From Streptomyces sp. NBC_01116 (GTDB taxonomy: Bacteria; Actinomycetota; Actinomycetes; Streptomycetales; Streptomycetaceae): DNA of 64,000 nt. Below, piece by piece: positions 50,556-59,534 of the stretch (position 1 is its first letter; the number at the start of each line of letters is the position of its first letter). A program made the position numbers and the translations under genes. A model generated the notes under the pieces. It searched no databases. It saw nothing but the letters and a program-made list of their open reading frames with translations, and was not told the DNA's origin. The stretch covers positions 7,177,501 through 7,241,500 of the forward strand of contig NZ_CP108644.1 in assembly GCF_041435495.1 (NCBI RefSeq), written 5' to 3'.

Positions 50556-51698
50556 ATGCTGGACATCGCCGAAGAGCTGCACCGGTGGGTGTCGCAGGGA
50601 CGCGAGTTCGCCGTCGCCACCGTCGTGGCGGTCGGCGGCAGCGCGCCCCGGCAGCCCGGAGCCGCCCTCGCGGTCGACCGCGACGGCACGGCCATCGGTT
50701 CGGTGTCCGGCGGCTGCGTGGAGGGGGCGGTGTACGAACTGTGCCAACAGGCTCTGGACGACGGGAAATCCGTCCGCGAGCGCTTCGGCTACAGCGACGA
50801 GGACGCCTTCGCGGTCGGACTGACCTGCGGCGGCGTCATCGACATCCTGGTGACACCGGTACGGACGGACGACCCCGCCCGCCCGGTGTTCGCCGCCGCG
50901 CTCGCGGCCGCCGCGGAGGGGACGGCGGCCGCGCTGGCGCGGGTCACGGACGGACCCGCGGAACTGCTCGGGCTCCCGCTCCTGGTCCGCGCCGACGGCA
51001 GCCACGAGGGCGGGCTCGGCGGCCACCCGGCGCTCGACCGGACCGCCGCCGCCGAGGCCCGCGCCCTGCTGGACGCGGGCCGCACCGGACCGCTCGCCGT
51101 CGGCGCGGAGGGCTCCCGCTGCGGCCGGCCCATCGAGCTGCTGGTCGAGTCCAGCGTCCCGCCGCCCCGCATGATCGTGTTCGGCGCCATCGACTTCGCC
51201 GCCGCGCTGGTCCGCGCCGGGAAGTTCCTCGGCTACCGGGTCACCGTCTGCGACGCCCGCCCGGTCTTCGCCACCGCGGCCCGCTTCCCCGAGGCCGACG
51301 AGATCGTCGTCGACTGGCCCCACCGCTATCTCGCCGGAACCGCGACCGACGCGCGTACGGTGCTCTGCGTCCTCACCCACGACGCCAAGTTCGACATCCC
51401 GCTGCTGGAGGCCGCCCTGCGCCTCCCGGTCGCCTACGTCGGCGCGATGGGCTCCCGCCGCACCCACCTGGACCGCAACGACCGGCTGCGCGCGGTCGGC
51501 CTCACCGACTGTGAACTGGCCCGGCTGCACTCGCCGATCGGCCTCGACCTCGGCGCCCGTACGCCGGAGGAGACGGCCCTGTCCATCGCCGCCGAGATCG
51601 TCGCGGTCCGGCGCGGCGGCACCGGCGTACCGCTCACCGGGGCCCACACCCCCATCCACCACGACAGCAGCGGACAGCCGCTCGCCTCGGTGGCCTGA
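50556..51698 (+). CDS. xdhC: XdhC family molybdenum cofactor insertion protein
   Basis: A 380-residue protein that binds and sulfurates the molybdenum cofactor and delivers it to xanthine dehydrogenase. The N-terminal XdhC/CoxI domain reads VATVVAVGGSAPRQPGAALA and SVSGGCVEGAVYEL with the conserved GGC, then GLTCGGVIDILV. The C-terminal Rossmann domain starts MIVFGAIDFAAALVRAGKFL and includes YVGAMGSRRTHLDRND. TAAGGAGA precedes the ATG. It follows the permease by 35 bases and is probably co-transcribed. Confidence 0.93.
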   Translation: MLDIAEELHRWVSQGREFAVATVVAVGGSAPRQPGAALAVDRDGTAIGSVSGGCVEGAVYELCQQALDDGKSVRERFGYSDEDAFAVGLTCGGVIDILVTPVRTDDPARPVFAAALAAAAEGTAAALARVTDGPAELLGLPLLVRADGSHEGGLGGHPALDRTAAAEARALLDAGRTGPLAVGAEGSRCGRPIELLVESSVPPPRMIVFGAIDFAAALVRAGKFLGYRVTVCDARPVFATAARFPEADEIVVDWPHRYLAGTATDARTVLCVLTHDAKFDIPLLEAALRLPVAYVGAMGSRRTHLDRNDRLRAVGLTDCELARLHSPIGLDLGARTPEETALSIAAEIVAVRRGGTGVPLTGAHTPIHHDSSGQPLASVA

Positions 51699-51803
51699 AA
51701 GGACCGCCACCGCCCCGTCCACCCCGGGCGGGTTACCGCCACGGCGGTTTCCCGCCCGTCGGATACGCAGCGGTCGCCCCGGATTTACCGGTAGATCAGC
51801 TGC

Positions 51804-54800
51804 ATGACTTCTTCCCCCTCCTCCGTTCCCGGCCGGGCGAGATCCGCTCGCCCAGGACGCAGAGCCCTGCTCCTGGCGACCTCGGCGGCCCTGCTCGGCG
51901 GCATGCTGGTCCCCTTCACGGGCACCGCCGCAGCCGCCCCCGCGCCCCGCGACGGGACCCCGCGCTCCGACGTACGCACCGAGAGCCACACCGTCACCCT
52001 GATCACGGGCGACGTCGTGCGCTACGCGGACGGCCCCGGCGACCGGGACACCGTCACCGTGGACCGCCCCGACGGCGCACACGGCGGCGTCCGCATCCAG
52101 CAGGCGGGCGAGGACGTGTACGTCCTGCCCGACGAGGCCACCACGCTGATCGCCTCCGGCGTCCTGGACCGGCGGCTGTTCAACGTCTCGGCCCTGGTGC
52201 GGATGGGATACGACGACGCGGGCACCGGCTCCGTCCCGCTCATCGCCACCTACCCGGCCGCGCGCGCCAAGGCCCTGCCCGCCGCCCCGCGCGGCGCGAA
52301 GAAGGTCCGCACCCTCGCATCCGTCAACGGGGCCGCGCTCACGGCCGACAAGGACGACGCGCGCACGTTCTGGAGCGCCGTCACCCGCGCGGACAAGGCC
52401 CGCTCGCTCGACGGCGGCATCGCGAAGCTCTGGCTGGACGGCCGCTCCGAGGCACTGCTGGCCGAGTCGGTGCCGCAGGTGAACGCCCCGCAGGCCTGGG
52501 CCGACGGCTTCGACGGCAAGGGCACCAAGGTCGCCGTCCTGGACACCGGCATCGACGCCGACCACCCGGACGTCAAGGACCGCCTCGTCGGCGCCCGCAG
52601 CTTCGTCCCGGGCGAGGAGGTCGACGACAAGAACGGCCACGGTACGCACGTCGCCTCCACCATCGCCGGATCCGGCGCCGCGTCCGAGGGCGCCAACAAG
52701 GGCGTCGCCCCGGCCGCCGGCCTGCTCGTCGGCAAGGTCCTCGGCGACGAGGGCTCCGGCGCGGACTCCGGGATCATCGAGGCCATGGAGTGGGCCAAGG
52801 CCGAAGGGGCCGACATCGTCTCCATGAGCCTCGGCTCCCCGGTGCCCGACGACGGTACCGACCCGATGTCCCAGGCGGTCGACTCCCTCTCGGCGGACGG
52901 CGGCCCGCTGTTCGTGATCGCCGCCGGCAACGCGTACGGCGCGGGCACCATCGGCTCGCCCGGTTCGGCGGAGAAGGCGCTCACCATCGCCGCCGTCGAC
53001 AAGCAGGACCGTCGTGCGCCCTTCTCCTCGATGGGGCCGCTCGTCCGGTCCCACGGCCTGAAGCCCGACCTGTCGGCCCCCGGCGTCGGCATCGACGCCG
53101 CGGCCTCGCAGTCGATCCCCGGCGTCGAGGGCATGTACCAGTCGCTGTCCGGCACCTCCATGGCCACGCCCCATGTCGCGGGCGCGGCGGCGATCCTGAA
53201 GCAGCGTCACCCCGACTGGTCCGGTCAGCGCATCAAGGACGCGCTGATGACCTCGTCCAGGAAGCTCGACGCCTACACCCCGTACGAGCAGGGCACCGGC
53301 CGGCTCGACGTGAAGGCGGCCGTCGACACGACGATCGAGGCCACCGGATCGGTCCCCGTCGCCTCCTACGACTGGCCGCACAGCCCGTCCGACCCGGTCG
53401 CCGAGCGCACCATCACCTACCGCAACGCGGGTGACGCGGACGTCACGCTGGACCTGGCCACCGACACGGACGCGGCGGCGTACACCCTCTCGACCGACAC
53501 GCTGACCGTCCCGGCCGGCGGTACCGCCGAGGCGGTCCTGTCCCTGGACCCGGCGAAGGCCGCCAACGACACCACCTTCTCCGGCCAGGTCGTCGCCACC
53601 GACGCGGCGGGCACGACGGTCGCGCACACCGGCTTCGCGTTCACCAAGGAGCGGGAGCTGCACGACCTGACGGTGAAGCTCCGCGACCGCTCGGGCAAGC
53701 CGATGGACGGCCTCGTCGTCCTCGCCGAACTGGGCGACACGGAGCTCGGTCTCGTCCAGGTCAGCGGCGGCGCGACGACCCTGCGCCTGCCGCCCGGCAA
53801 CTACACCGCCTGGGCCACCGTGGACGTCGACGGCGACCGTCCCGACTCCAGGGCCGTCGCGTTCCTCGCGGCCCCCGAGACGATCCTGACCGGCTCCACC
53901 ACCGTCACCCTCGACGCCTCCAAGGCGCGCAGGATCGACGTGCGCACCCCCAAGGAGACCGAGACCCGCCAGCTCCGCTACGACATGGCGCGCACCGCCT
54001 CGGACGGCACCGTCCAGCGCGACGCGTTCCAGATACCGCTGACGTACGACCAGTTGTGGGCGAGCCCCACCAAGAAGGTCACGCAGGGCAGCTTCAGCTT
54101 CCTGACCCGCTGGCGCCAGGGCGAGGAGCTGATCGACGTCGAGGCCGACGGCCGTGACGTGCCGGTCTTCGTCCAGGGCGGCGCGGCGGTGGCCGAGGAC
54201 CGCAGGCAGAAGCTGAAGGCCGTGTACGCGGGCAAGGGCACGCCGGCGGACTACCGGGGGGTGAACGCGCGCGGCAGGGCGGTCGTCATCACCCGCAGTG
54301 CCGACGTCGCTCCAGCCGAACGTCTCGCGGCGGCGCTGGCGGCCGGGGCCGAGGCCCTCTTCGTCGTCAACGACGAGCGCGGCGTGGCGATGGAGAGCTA
54401 CACCCCGTGGGGCGAGCAGACCACGATTCCCGTCGCCTCCGTCCGGACGTCCGCGGGCGAGAGCCTGATCAGGGCGGCGCAGCGCGGCAAGAAGATCCAG
54501 GTCGACCAGAAGAAGTTCGCGGACTACCTGTACGACCTGGTGGACCGCCACGACGGCACGATCCCGGACCGCTCGCTGACCTTCGCCCCCTCCACCCGTC
54601 AGCTCGCGAAGGTGGAGAACACCTTCTACGGCCACAAGAAGACGCTGGGCGGCGGCTACCGCTTCGACATCCCCGACTACGGGCCCGGCCTCGGCTTCGA
54701 CGAGTACGAGCAGTTCCCGGACGTCCGCACCGAATGGGTCAACCCGCTGCCGGGCGACTCCTTCTGGTACGAGAACCACGCGGTCCTCGACGCGGAGCAG

Positions 54801-55562
54801 TCCGCCACGGCGCACGAGATGCGCAGCACCGACCTGGACTACCGGGCGGGCGAGGAGTACCGCGCCGAGTGGTTCGCCCCGGTGGTCCGCCCCCGTCTCG
54901 GCACCGGCTACTGGGGTCCGTTCCGCACGGTCCACAACGACTTCCAGTTCAACATCACCCCGTGGACGGACGCCGGTGCGGGCCACTCCGGCTCGATGCC
55001 CGAGAACGAGTACGACACCACCTCCTACGCCGTCCACCAGGGCGACAAGCTGCTGAAGAAGGGCGCGGGCAGGGCCGGATTCGTCTGGGACCTCTCCGCG
55101 GAGAAGCTCCCGTACCGCCTGGTCATCGACTCGCGGCGGGACGCGGACACCTGGAAGACGTCGACCCGCACCCACTCCGAGTGGGGCTTCGTCTCCGGCG
55201 CCCTGGAGCCGGGCGGTCCCCAGCAGGCCGACATCCCGATGCTCCAGCTGGACTACGCCGTCGACACCGACCTGGCGGGCGACGTCCGGGCCGGCCGCAC
55301 CATGGAGATCGGCCTCTCCTCCACCACCCAGGAGTGGCTGCCGGGCGCGGTGAAGGCGGACAAGGCCTCGCTGTCGGTCAGTTACGACGACGGCAAGAAC
55401 TGGTCGAAGGCGGACCTCCGCAAGAAGAGGACCGGCGAGTGGACCGCCACGTTCCGCACCCCGTCGAAGGGCGCGACGTCGGTCTCGCTCAAGGCGCACG
55501 CGGAGGGCCCCGGCGGACTCGTCGTGGACCAGGAGATCATCCGGGCCTTCGGCCTGAAGTGA
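51804..55562 (+). CDS. Secreted subtilisin-like serine protease (S8), second paralogue
   Basis: A 1252-residue exported protease, similar in length and order to the one at 28.4 kb. The signal peptide (RALLLATSAALLGGMLVPFT) ends near residue 45. The propeptide is followed by the S8 domain with D247 (VLDTGID), H279 (HGTHVAST) and S452 (GTSMATPHVAG). Beta-rich C-terminal modules include a possible PA-like segment (AVVITRSADVAPAERLAAAL). No wall anchor. There is no ribosome binding site; TAGATC six bases before the ATG suggests a leaderless start. A near-perfect hairpin follows directly. Confidence 0.92.
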   Translation: MTSSPSSVPGRARSARPGRRALLLATSAALLGGMLVPFTGTAAAAPAPRDGTPRSDVRTESHTVTLITGDVVRYADGPGDRDTVTVDRPDGAHGGVRIQQAGEDVYVLPDEATTLIASGVLDRRLFNVSALVRMGYDDAGTGSVPLIATYPAARAKALPAAPRGAKKVRTLASVNGAALTADKDDARTFWSAVTRADKARSLDGGIAKLWLDGRSEALLAESVPQVNAPQAWADGFDGKGTKVAVLDTGIDADHPDVKDRLVGARSFVPGEEVDDKNGHGTHVASTIAGSGAASEGANKGVAPAAGLLVGKVLGDEGSGADSGIIEAMEWAKAEGADIVSMSLGSPVPDDGTDPMSQAVDSLSADGGPLFVIAAGNAYGAGTIGSPGSAEKALTIAAVDKQDRRAPFSSMGPLVRSHGLKPDLSAPGVGIDAAASQSIPGVEGMYQSLSGTSMATPHVAGAAAILKQRHPDWSGQRIKDALMTSSRKLDAYTPYEQGTGRLDVKAAVDTTIEATGSVPVASYDWPHSPSDPVAERTITYRNAGDADVTLDLATDTDAAAYTLSTDTLTVPAGGTAEAVLSLDPAKAANDTTFSGQVVATDAAGTTVAHTGFAFTKERELHDLTVKLRDRSGKPMDGLVVLAELGDTELGLVQVSGGATTLRLPPGNYTAWATVDVDGDRPDSRAVAFLAAPETILTGSTTVTLDASKARRIDVRTPKETETRQLRYDMARTASDGTVQRDAFQIPLTYDQLWASPTKKVTQGSFSFLTRWRQGEELIDVEADGRDVPVFVQGGAAVAEDRRQKLKAVYAGKGTPADYRGVNARGRAVVITRSADVAPAERLAAALAAGAEALFVVNDERGVAMESYTPWGEQTTIPVASVRTSAGESLIRAAQRGKKIQVDQKKFADYLYDLVDRHDGTIPDRSLTFAPSTRQLAKVENTFYGHKKTLGGGYRFDIPDYGPGLGFDEYEQFPDVRTEWVNPLPGDSFWYENHAVLDAEQSATAHEMRSTDLDYRAGEEYRAEWFAPVVRPRLGTGYWGPFRTVHNDFQFNITPWTDAGAGHSGSMPENEYDTTSYAVHQGDKLLKKGAGRAGFVWDLSAEKLPYRLVIDSRRDADTWKTSTRTHSEWGFVSGALEPGGPQQADIPMLQLDYAVDTDLAGDVRAGRTMEIGLSSTTQEWLPGAVKADKASLSVSYDDGKNWSKADLRKKRTGEWTATFRTPSKGATSVSLKAHAEGPGGLVVDQEIIRAFGLK

Positions 55563-55570
55563 TCCGCTGA

Positions 55571-55608
55571 CGTGGTCCCGCACCCCCCTCGGGGGGTGCG
55601 GGACCACG
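55571..55608. terminator. Perfect bidirectional terminator after the second subtilase gene
   Basis: CGTGGTCCCGCACCCCCC (55571-55588) pairs perfectly with GGGGGGTGCGGGACCACG (55591-55608) around TC. It is followed in the opposite orientation by the end of the DUF3626 fragment gene. Confidence 0.85.
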
Positions 55609-55612
55609 TGCG

Positions 55613-55924
55613 TCAGCCTCCGGCCGGCCCGGCGACGGATGTCCGTCCGAAACGGGCCGGCAGATGCCAGACCCGCTTCAGGTCCTGTGGGTCGTGCCGC
55701 CCGGACCGCACCGCGCCGCCGATGATCCGGGCGTCCAGGAACTTGGAGACGTACAGACCGTCCTCGCGCAGCCGTTCGAGGATCGGCCGTCCCGCCACCG
55801 CCCGGTCGGGGTGGAAGTTCAGGGTGACGCACACCCCGGCGTCCAGGGGCGCTCCGAAGGACAGCGAGGTGACATGCTCCAGGGCCCGCGTCCGGGAGGA
55901 GGTGACCGGGAGATCGACGTTCAT
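55613..55924 (-). pseudogene. Truncated DUF3626 family gene
   Basis: The first 65 residues (MNVDLPVTSSRTRALEHVTS, GVCVTLNFHPDRAVAGRPIL, LREDGLYVSKF) look like the N-terminal part of DUF3626 proteins, which are normally several hundred residues. The remaining 38 residues (GGAVRSGRHDPQDLKRVWHL and on) do not fit the family, and the frame ends after 103 residues. A deletion or recombination has probably removed the rest. No mobile element is visible at the joint. Confidence 0.5.
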
Positions 55925-55997
55925 CGTGACAGTGTGACCGGGCGGCTTCGCGGGAGCACGTGAATACCTGGCCCCGCCGGTGCGGTTGGATATGACC

Positions 55998-56669
55998 ATG
56001 AGCGTTCACGACGTGGCCCGCAGGCTGCCGGGCATATCCGCCCTCACCGATCTCTGCCGTTCGCTGGCGATGCTCGACGCGATCCTGTGCCCCGAGTGGG
56101 CCGACCGCTGGCACGGCTTCGACGCGCGGTGGTCGCCGACGGAGGCGATGGCCTCGATGCGGGACGGGTCGGGCGGGGAGTACTCCGTGGTCTTCTCCGC
56201 CGACGGGGCGTACGCGCGGGGCTTCGACCACGAGTCGCCGATGAGCCCCTACGTGGAAGACGGTCCCTGGCCCGGGGTGCTCGACGAGGTGCCCGCCGTG
56301 TTCCGCCGCTACGTCGACGAGCCGTTGTTCACCGACGAGTCCGGCATGCCCGTCGTCACCGCCTGTCTCTGGCGCGCGAGCGACGACGACCGCTGGCGGG
56401 CCGGGGCCGTCGAGTTCCCGGAGGACGGCGAGGACTCCGACGGGGCCGACTGGCTCTTCCAGCTCCTCGTCACCGGCACCCCCGAGTCCTACCAGGAGTG
56501 GGCCGAGGACCATTTCGAGGTCCCCGTCGACCTCGAAGCCGTCACCCACGTCTATGCGCTGCGACCGCTGACCGACGAGGTGGTGGCGGCCCTGGCCCCC
56601 GAGCGGACCGCCGCCGAACTGGCCGCGGATGTCAAGGAGATCGGGTACCCGGTCGGCACGGGGGTGTAG
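55998..56669 (+). CDS. Hypothetical acidic protein
   Basis: A 223-residue soluble, acidic protein. It has an N-terminal helical part (VARRLPGISALTDLCRSLAM, LDAILCPEWADRWHGFDARW), a central beta-rich part (YSVVFSADGAYARGFDHESP) and a C-terminal helical part. The overall pattern recalls immunity or SMI1-like proteins, but no family can be named. An ATG six bases upstream (55992) is an alternative start. No Shine-Dalgarno is visible and TTGGAT lies six bases before the chosen ATG. Confidence 0.7.
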   Translation: MSVHDVARRLPGISALTDLCRSLAMLDAILCPEWADRWHGFDARWSPTEAMASMRDGSGGEYSVVFSADGAYARGFDHESPMSPYVEDGPWPGVLDEVPAVFRRYVDEPLFTDESGMPVVTACLWRASDDDRWRAGAVEFPEDGEDSDGADWLFQLLVTGTPESYQEWAEDHFEVPVDLEAVTHVYALRPLTDEVVAALAPERTAAELAADVKEIGYPVGTGV

Positions 56670-56689
56670 GCCGCGCCCCGGCGCCCGGT

Positions 56690-56735
56690 GGCCCCGGGCG
56701 GGCTTCTCCTGCTCCGGAGAAGCCCGCCCGGGGCC
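56690..56735. terminator. Long bidirectional terminator
   Basis: GGCCCCGGGCGGGCTTCTCC (56690-56709) pairs perfectly with its complement at 56716-56735 around TGCTCC. It lies between the convergent hypothetical and amidase genes. Confidence 0.85.
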
Positions 56736-56740
56736 CGCGC

Positions 56741-58294
56741 TCACTTGCCGCTCTGCAACGCCTTCCACGTGGCCGGGCCCACCTGGCCGTCGACCGAGAG
56801 CTTGCGGTTGGTCTGGTAGCCGCGCACCGCCGTCTCCGTGGCCGGGCCGAACGTTCCGTCCACGCCGACGGTGGTGCCGAGCGCCGCCGTCAGGGACCGC
56901 TGGAGCCGCTTCACCGCGTCGCCCGAACTGCCCCGCGACAGCGCCGGGGTCGTGCCCGCGGACAGCAGGGCCGTCCAGCTCTTCGGGCCGACCACCCCGT
57001 CGGCCTCCAGCGTGCGGGCCCGCTGGAACGCCTGCACCGCTCCGGTGGTGGTGGGCCCGAAGCTGCCGTCGGCCGCGCCCGCCTCGTAACCCTGGGCGTT
57101 GAGCAGTGTCTGTACGGCCTTGACCTGCGGGCCGGTGGAGCCGGACCGCTGGGTCGTGTACGTGGGGAACGTCAGCCCGTCGCCGCCGCTGCCCGGGTCG
57201 CCCTCGATCAGCTGCATGTAGTGGTTCCAGTCCCAGTTGGGGCCGGGGTCCGTGTGGTCGGCGCCGGGCGCCTCGCTGTGGCCGATGATGTGAGACCGGT
57301 TCTTCGGGATGCCGTACCGCGCCGCGAGGTGCTTGGTCAGAGCGGCGGAGGACCGGTACATCGCCTCCGTGTACCAGGCCGGGTTGTCGACGTAGCCCTC
57401 GTGCTCGATCCCGACGGACGAGGAGTTGGTGCTGCCGGCGTGCCAGGCGGTGTCCTTCTCCAGGACCGACTGGGTGACCTCACCGTCCGAGGAGCGGATC
57501 GTGTAGTGCGCGCTGACCTTCGAAGCCGGGTTCTGGTACCAGCTGATGGAACCGGCGTACGACCCCTGGGTGGTGTGGATGACCACCTTGTCGATGGCGG
57601 CCTTGCGGCCGACGACGAAGTTCCCGGAGTAGGCGGGCACCCAGCGCGCCGAGGGGTAGTCCGGGCTCTGGGCGTAGACGTCGGACGCCGACACCGCGGC
57701 CTTGTCCGGGTCGACCGGCCGGGAGGGCACGAGCACTTCCTCGCCGCCCTGTGCCGTGGCGGACACGCCCTCGGCGAGGAACGTGAAGACCGCGTCCGCG
57801 TAGAGCGCGGCGGCGGGCCCCTCGGCGGCGCTGTAGCGGGCCACCGCCGGATACCAGGAGTTCACGTCCCGGCGCTCGGCGGCGTCCAGGCCCAGCGCGT
57901 CGGCGTGGTCGCGCAGGACGGCCGCGCCGCCGAGGATGTTGGCCGTCGTGTCCCGGCGCAGCCGGGCCGCGCTCTCGCCGGTCAGTTCGGAGGCCTTCTC
58001 CAGGGAGCGGTTGGCCGGATTGCTCGCCAGATGCATCACGCCGTAGCCGTTCGCCTGGCTGGGCGTGCCCGCGTGGCCGTCGAGACGGCTCTCGCCGTAG
58101 CCGACGGCGGCCAGCAGGTCGCGCGGTACGCCGTACTCGTGCGCCGCTTCGGCGAACGCGCGGTTCATCGGGTCGGGCGTGTCCGCGTGCGGGGCGGCGG
58201 TCGCCGGGTGTCCGGTCGCGAGGAGGGCCGTGGCGGTGAGGGCCGCCACGGCACAGGCGCGGGCCCTGGTTCGGGCGGCGGTGCGTAGGGGCAT
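56741..58294 (-). CDS. Secreted N-acetylmuramoyl-L-alanine amidase with two PG-binding domains
   Basis: Cleaves the amide bond between MurNAc and the stem peptide in the wall. The 517-residue precursor has a signal peptide (ACAVAALTATALLATGHPAT) and a helical N-terminal region of about 150 residues resembling a lytic-enzyme-like domain (YGESRLDGHAGTPSQANGYG). The Amidase_2 domain (about 200-360) has zinc ligands visible in VVIHTTQGS, GIEHEGYVD and HIIGHSEAPGADHTDPG. Two PG_binding_1 repeats follow (LNAQGYEAGAADGSFGPTT and LTAALGTTVGVDGTFGPAT). AGGAGC precedes the ATG. Confidence 0.93.
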   Translation of the reverse strand: MPLRTAARTRARACAVAALTATALLATGHPATAAPHADTPDPMNRAFAEAAHEYGVPRDLLAAVGYGESRLDGHAGTPSQANGYGVMHLASNPANRSLEKASELTGESAARLRRDTTANILGGAAVLRDHADALGLDAAERRDVNSWYPAVARYSAAEGPAAALYADAVFTFLAEGVSATAQGGEEVLVPSRPVDPDKAAVSASDVYAQSPDYPSARWVPAYSGNFVVGRKAAIDKVVIHTTQGSYAGSISWYQNPASKVSAHYTIRSSDGEVTQSVLEKDTAWHAGSTNSSSVGIEHEGYVDNPAWYTEAMYRSSAALTKHLAARYGIPKNRSHIIGHSEAPGADHTDPGPNWDWNHYMQLIEGDPGSGGDGLTFPTYTTQRSGSTGPQVKAVQTLLNAQGYEAGAADGSFGPTTTGAVQAFQRARTLEADGVVGPKSWTALLSAGTTPALSRGSSGDAVKRLQRSLTAALGTTVGVDGTFGPATETAVRGYQTNRKLSVDGQVGPATWKALQSGK

Positions 58295-58374
58295 GAGGGC
58301 TCCTGCTCAGTGGGGTGGGCGGAAGAGAAAAGCCCTCGGGCCCGGAGCGGGCCAGAGGGATGCCGAGCACGGCC

Positions 58375-58403
58375 AGGCTATCGATATGGAGTGGGCATGA
58401 CAA
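58375..58403 (-). promoter_or_regulatory. Promoter of the amidase gene
   Basis: On the minus strand TTGTCA (58403-58398), a 17-base spacer and TAGCCT (58380-58375). The start would be near 58368, giving a leader of about 73 bases with a CCTCTGGCCC/GGGCCCGAGG-like hairpin. No known riboswitch consensus is recognised in the leader. Confidence 0.5.
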
Positions 58404-58468
58404 AGAGTTGAAGAAGTGATTCTGCTGGCAACATCCTGCAAATACACGGTAGTTGAGTGCGGCGCTAG

Positions 58469-58503
58469 CCCTGTCGGGTGAAGCGTGGCGTCACCCGACA
58501 GGG
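58469..58503 (-). terminator. Terminator of the nitroreductase gene
   Basis: CCCTGTCGGGTGA (58469-58481) pairs with TCACCCGACAGGG (58491-58503), 31 bases after the nitroreductase stop. Confidence 0.75.
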
Positions 58504-58534
58504 GTGTCGGCGCTGGTTGACGCGGGGCCGGAGG

Positions 58535-59266
58535 TTACCAGCGGTCGCGGTGGATGACGTCCGCCACCGGACGCCGCCGGACAGGGCCGAAGTTGCCCGC
58601 GGGCCACCCCACCGGCACGGCGGCGAACGTCGCCATGTCCTCCGGGATGCCCAGCTCCCGCTTCCACTCCTGCTCCAGTATCAGGTGCCAGATGGTGATG
58701 TTCGCCGCCAGTCCCAGCCCCCGGGCCGCGAGCAGCAGGTTCTGCACCCCCGGATAGACGCAGGAGCCCTCGGCCAGCGCCTGGAAACGCGTCTGCGTGT
58801 TCATCATGTGCTCGGTGCCCGCCGGTCCGAGCGCCCGCGCCGAGGCGGCCAGGCCCTCCTCGTCCAGACGCGGCTCCGGGAACCGGTAGCACGGCACGAC
58901 CAGCACCGGGGTGTCGGCGAAGTGGTCGCGCTGATACTCGATCGCCGCGACCATCCGGCCGTACGCCGCCTCGTCCATGCCCGCGGGGGCGTACTTCCCG
59001 GTCGTCGCCAGATACGCGTCCACGCACCGCTTCCACAGCGGGGCGAGCCGCGCCATCACCTGGCGGTCGGTCACCACCACGTACTCGTAACACTGCATGT
59101 TGCCGCCGCTGGGACCCCAGACAGCGGCCTGTATCAGCTGCTCGATCATCCCGTCCGGCACCGGGTCCGGCTTGAGGCGGCGCATGGCGCGCATCGTGGA
59201 CATGGTGTCGAAGAGTGCGGGGCCGCCGAGGGCGGACGGGTCGGCCTGAACCGTTTCCATGGTCAT
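58535..59266 (-). CDS. Nitroreductase family protein (FMN)
   Basis: A 243-residue flavoprotein: TMRAMRRLKPDPVPDGMIEQ and IQAAVWGPSGGNMQCYEYVV near the N-terminus are the FMN-binding region of the family. The C-terminal part shows GVQNLLLAARGLGLAANITI, HLILEQEWKRELGIPEDM and AAVPVGWPAGNFGPVRRRPV. The physiological substrate is unknown; nitroaromatics, quinones or flavins are possible. The start at 59266 (MTMETV) has no ribosome binding site. TAAACT eight bases upstream may be a -10 for leaderless transcription. Everything beyond about 15 bases upstream is MITE-like DNA. Confidence 0.85.
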   Translation of the reverse strand: MTMETVQADPSALGGPALFDTMSTMRAMRRLKPDPVPDGMIEQLIQAAVWGPSGGNMQCYEYVVVTDRQVMARLAPLWKRCVDAYLATTGKYAPAGMDEAAYGRMVAAIEYQRDHFADTPVLVVPCYRFPEPRLDEEGLAASARALGPAGTEHMMNTQTRFQALAEGSCVYPGVQNLLLAARGLGLAANITIWHLILEQEWKRELGIPEDMATFAAVPVGWPAGNFGPVRRRPVADVIHRDRW

Positions 59267-59281
59267 GATCGCGGAGTTTAA

Positions 59282-59441
59282 GGGCTGTCCCGTAATCCCT
59301 GGTGGATCAGCGTGCGGCGTCGGATGCGGTGCATCGCAAGGCGGAGGGACGTCCGCATACTGGATGTATGGGGATGTTCCGACAACGCGGCGAGGTGCCG
59401 TAGCTGTCGTCGCACGCCCGCCAGGGATTACGGGACAGTCC
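59282..59441. mobile_element. MITE-like element 1 upstream of the nitroreductase gene
   Basis: A 160-bp element with imperfect terminal repeats GGGCTGTCCCGTAATCCCTG and CAGGGATTACGGGACAGTCC, extended by a few more pairs. TTA occurs on both sides (59278-59280, with one extra A, and 59442-59444), which fits a TNA target duplication of IS5-type elements. The interior has no ORF and resembles a repeat known to me from other Streptomyces genomes. Confidence 0.72.
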
Positions 59442-59444
59442 TTA

Positions 59445-59534
59445 GGGCTTGCAGAACAATAAGTTGCGCACTCGCGCTCTTGACACCGCAGCTCATGCAC
59501 GGTGTTCGACAGCAAGTTGATTCTCTGCAAGCCC
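59445..59534. mobile_element. MITE-like element 2, adjacent to element 1
   Basis: A 90-bp element with ends GGGCTTGCAGA and TCTGCAAGCCC plus partial pairing further in (AATAAGTTGC against GCAAGTTGATT). It is flanked by TTA at 59442-59444 and 59535-59537, so it shares its left TTA with element 1. No ORF. Confidence 0.65.

Noticed and set aside
50541..56768. A very long open frame on the minus strand (about 2075 codons)
   Set aside because: It is the antisense of the permease tail, XdhC and subtilase genes. The translation is Arg/Gly/Asp/Val-rich low complexity with no domain, an effect of high GC content.
58295..58534. Possible c-di-AMP (ydaO-type) riboswitch before the amidase gene
   Set aside because: Such riboswitches often precede Streptomyces wall hydrolases, but the conserved core sequences are not present in this leader.
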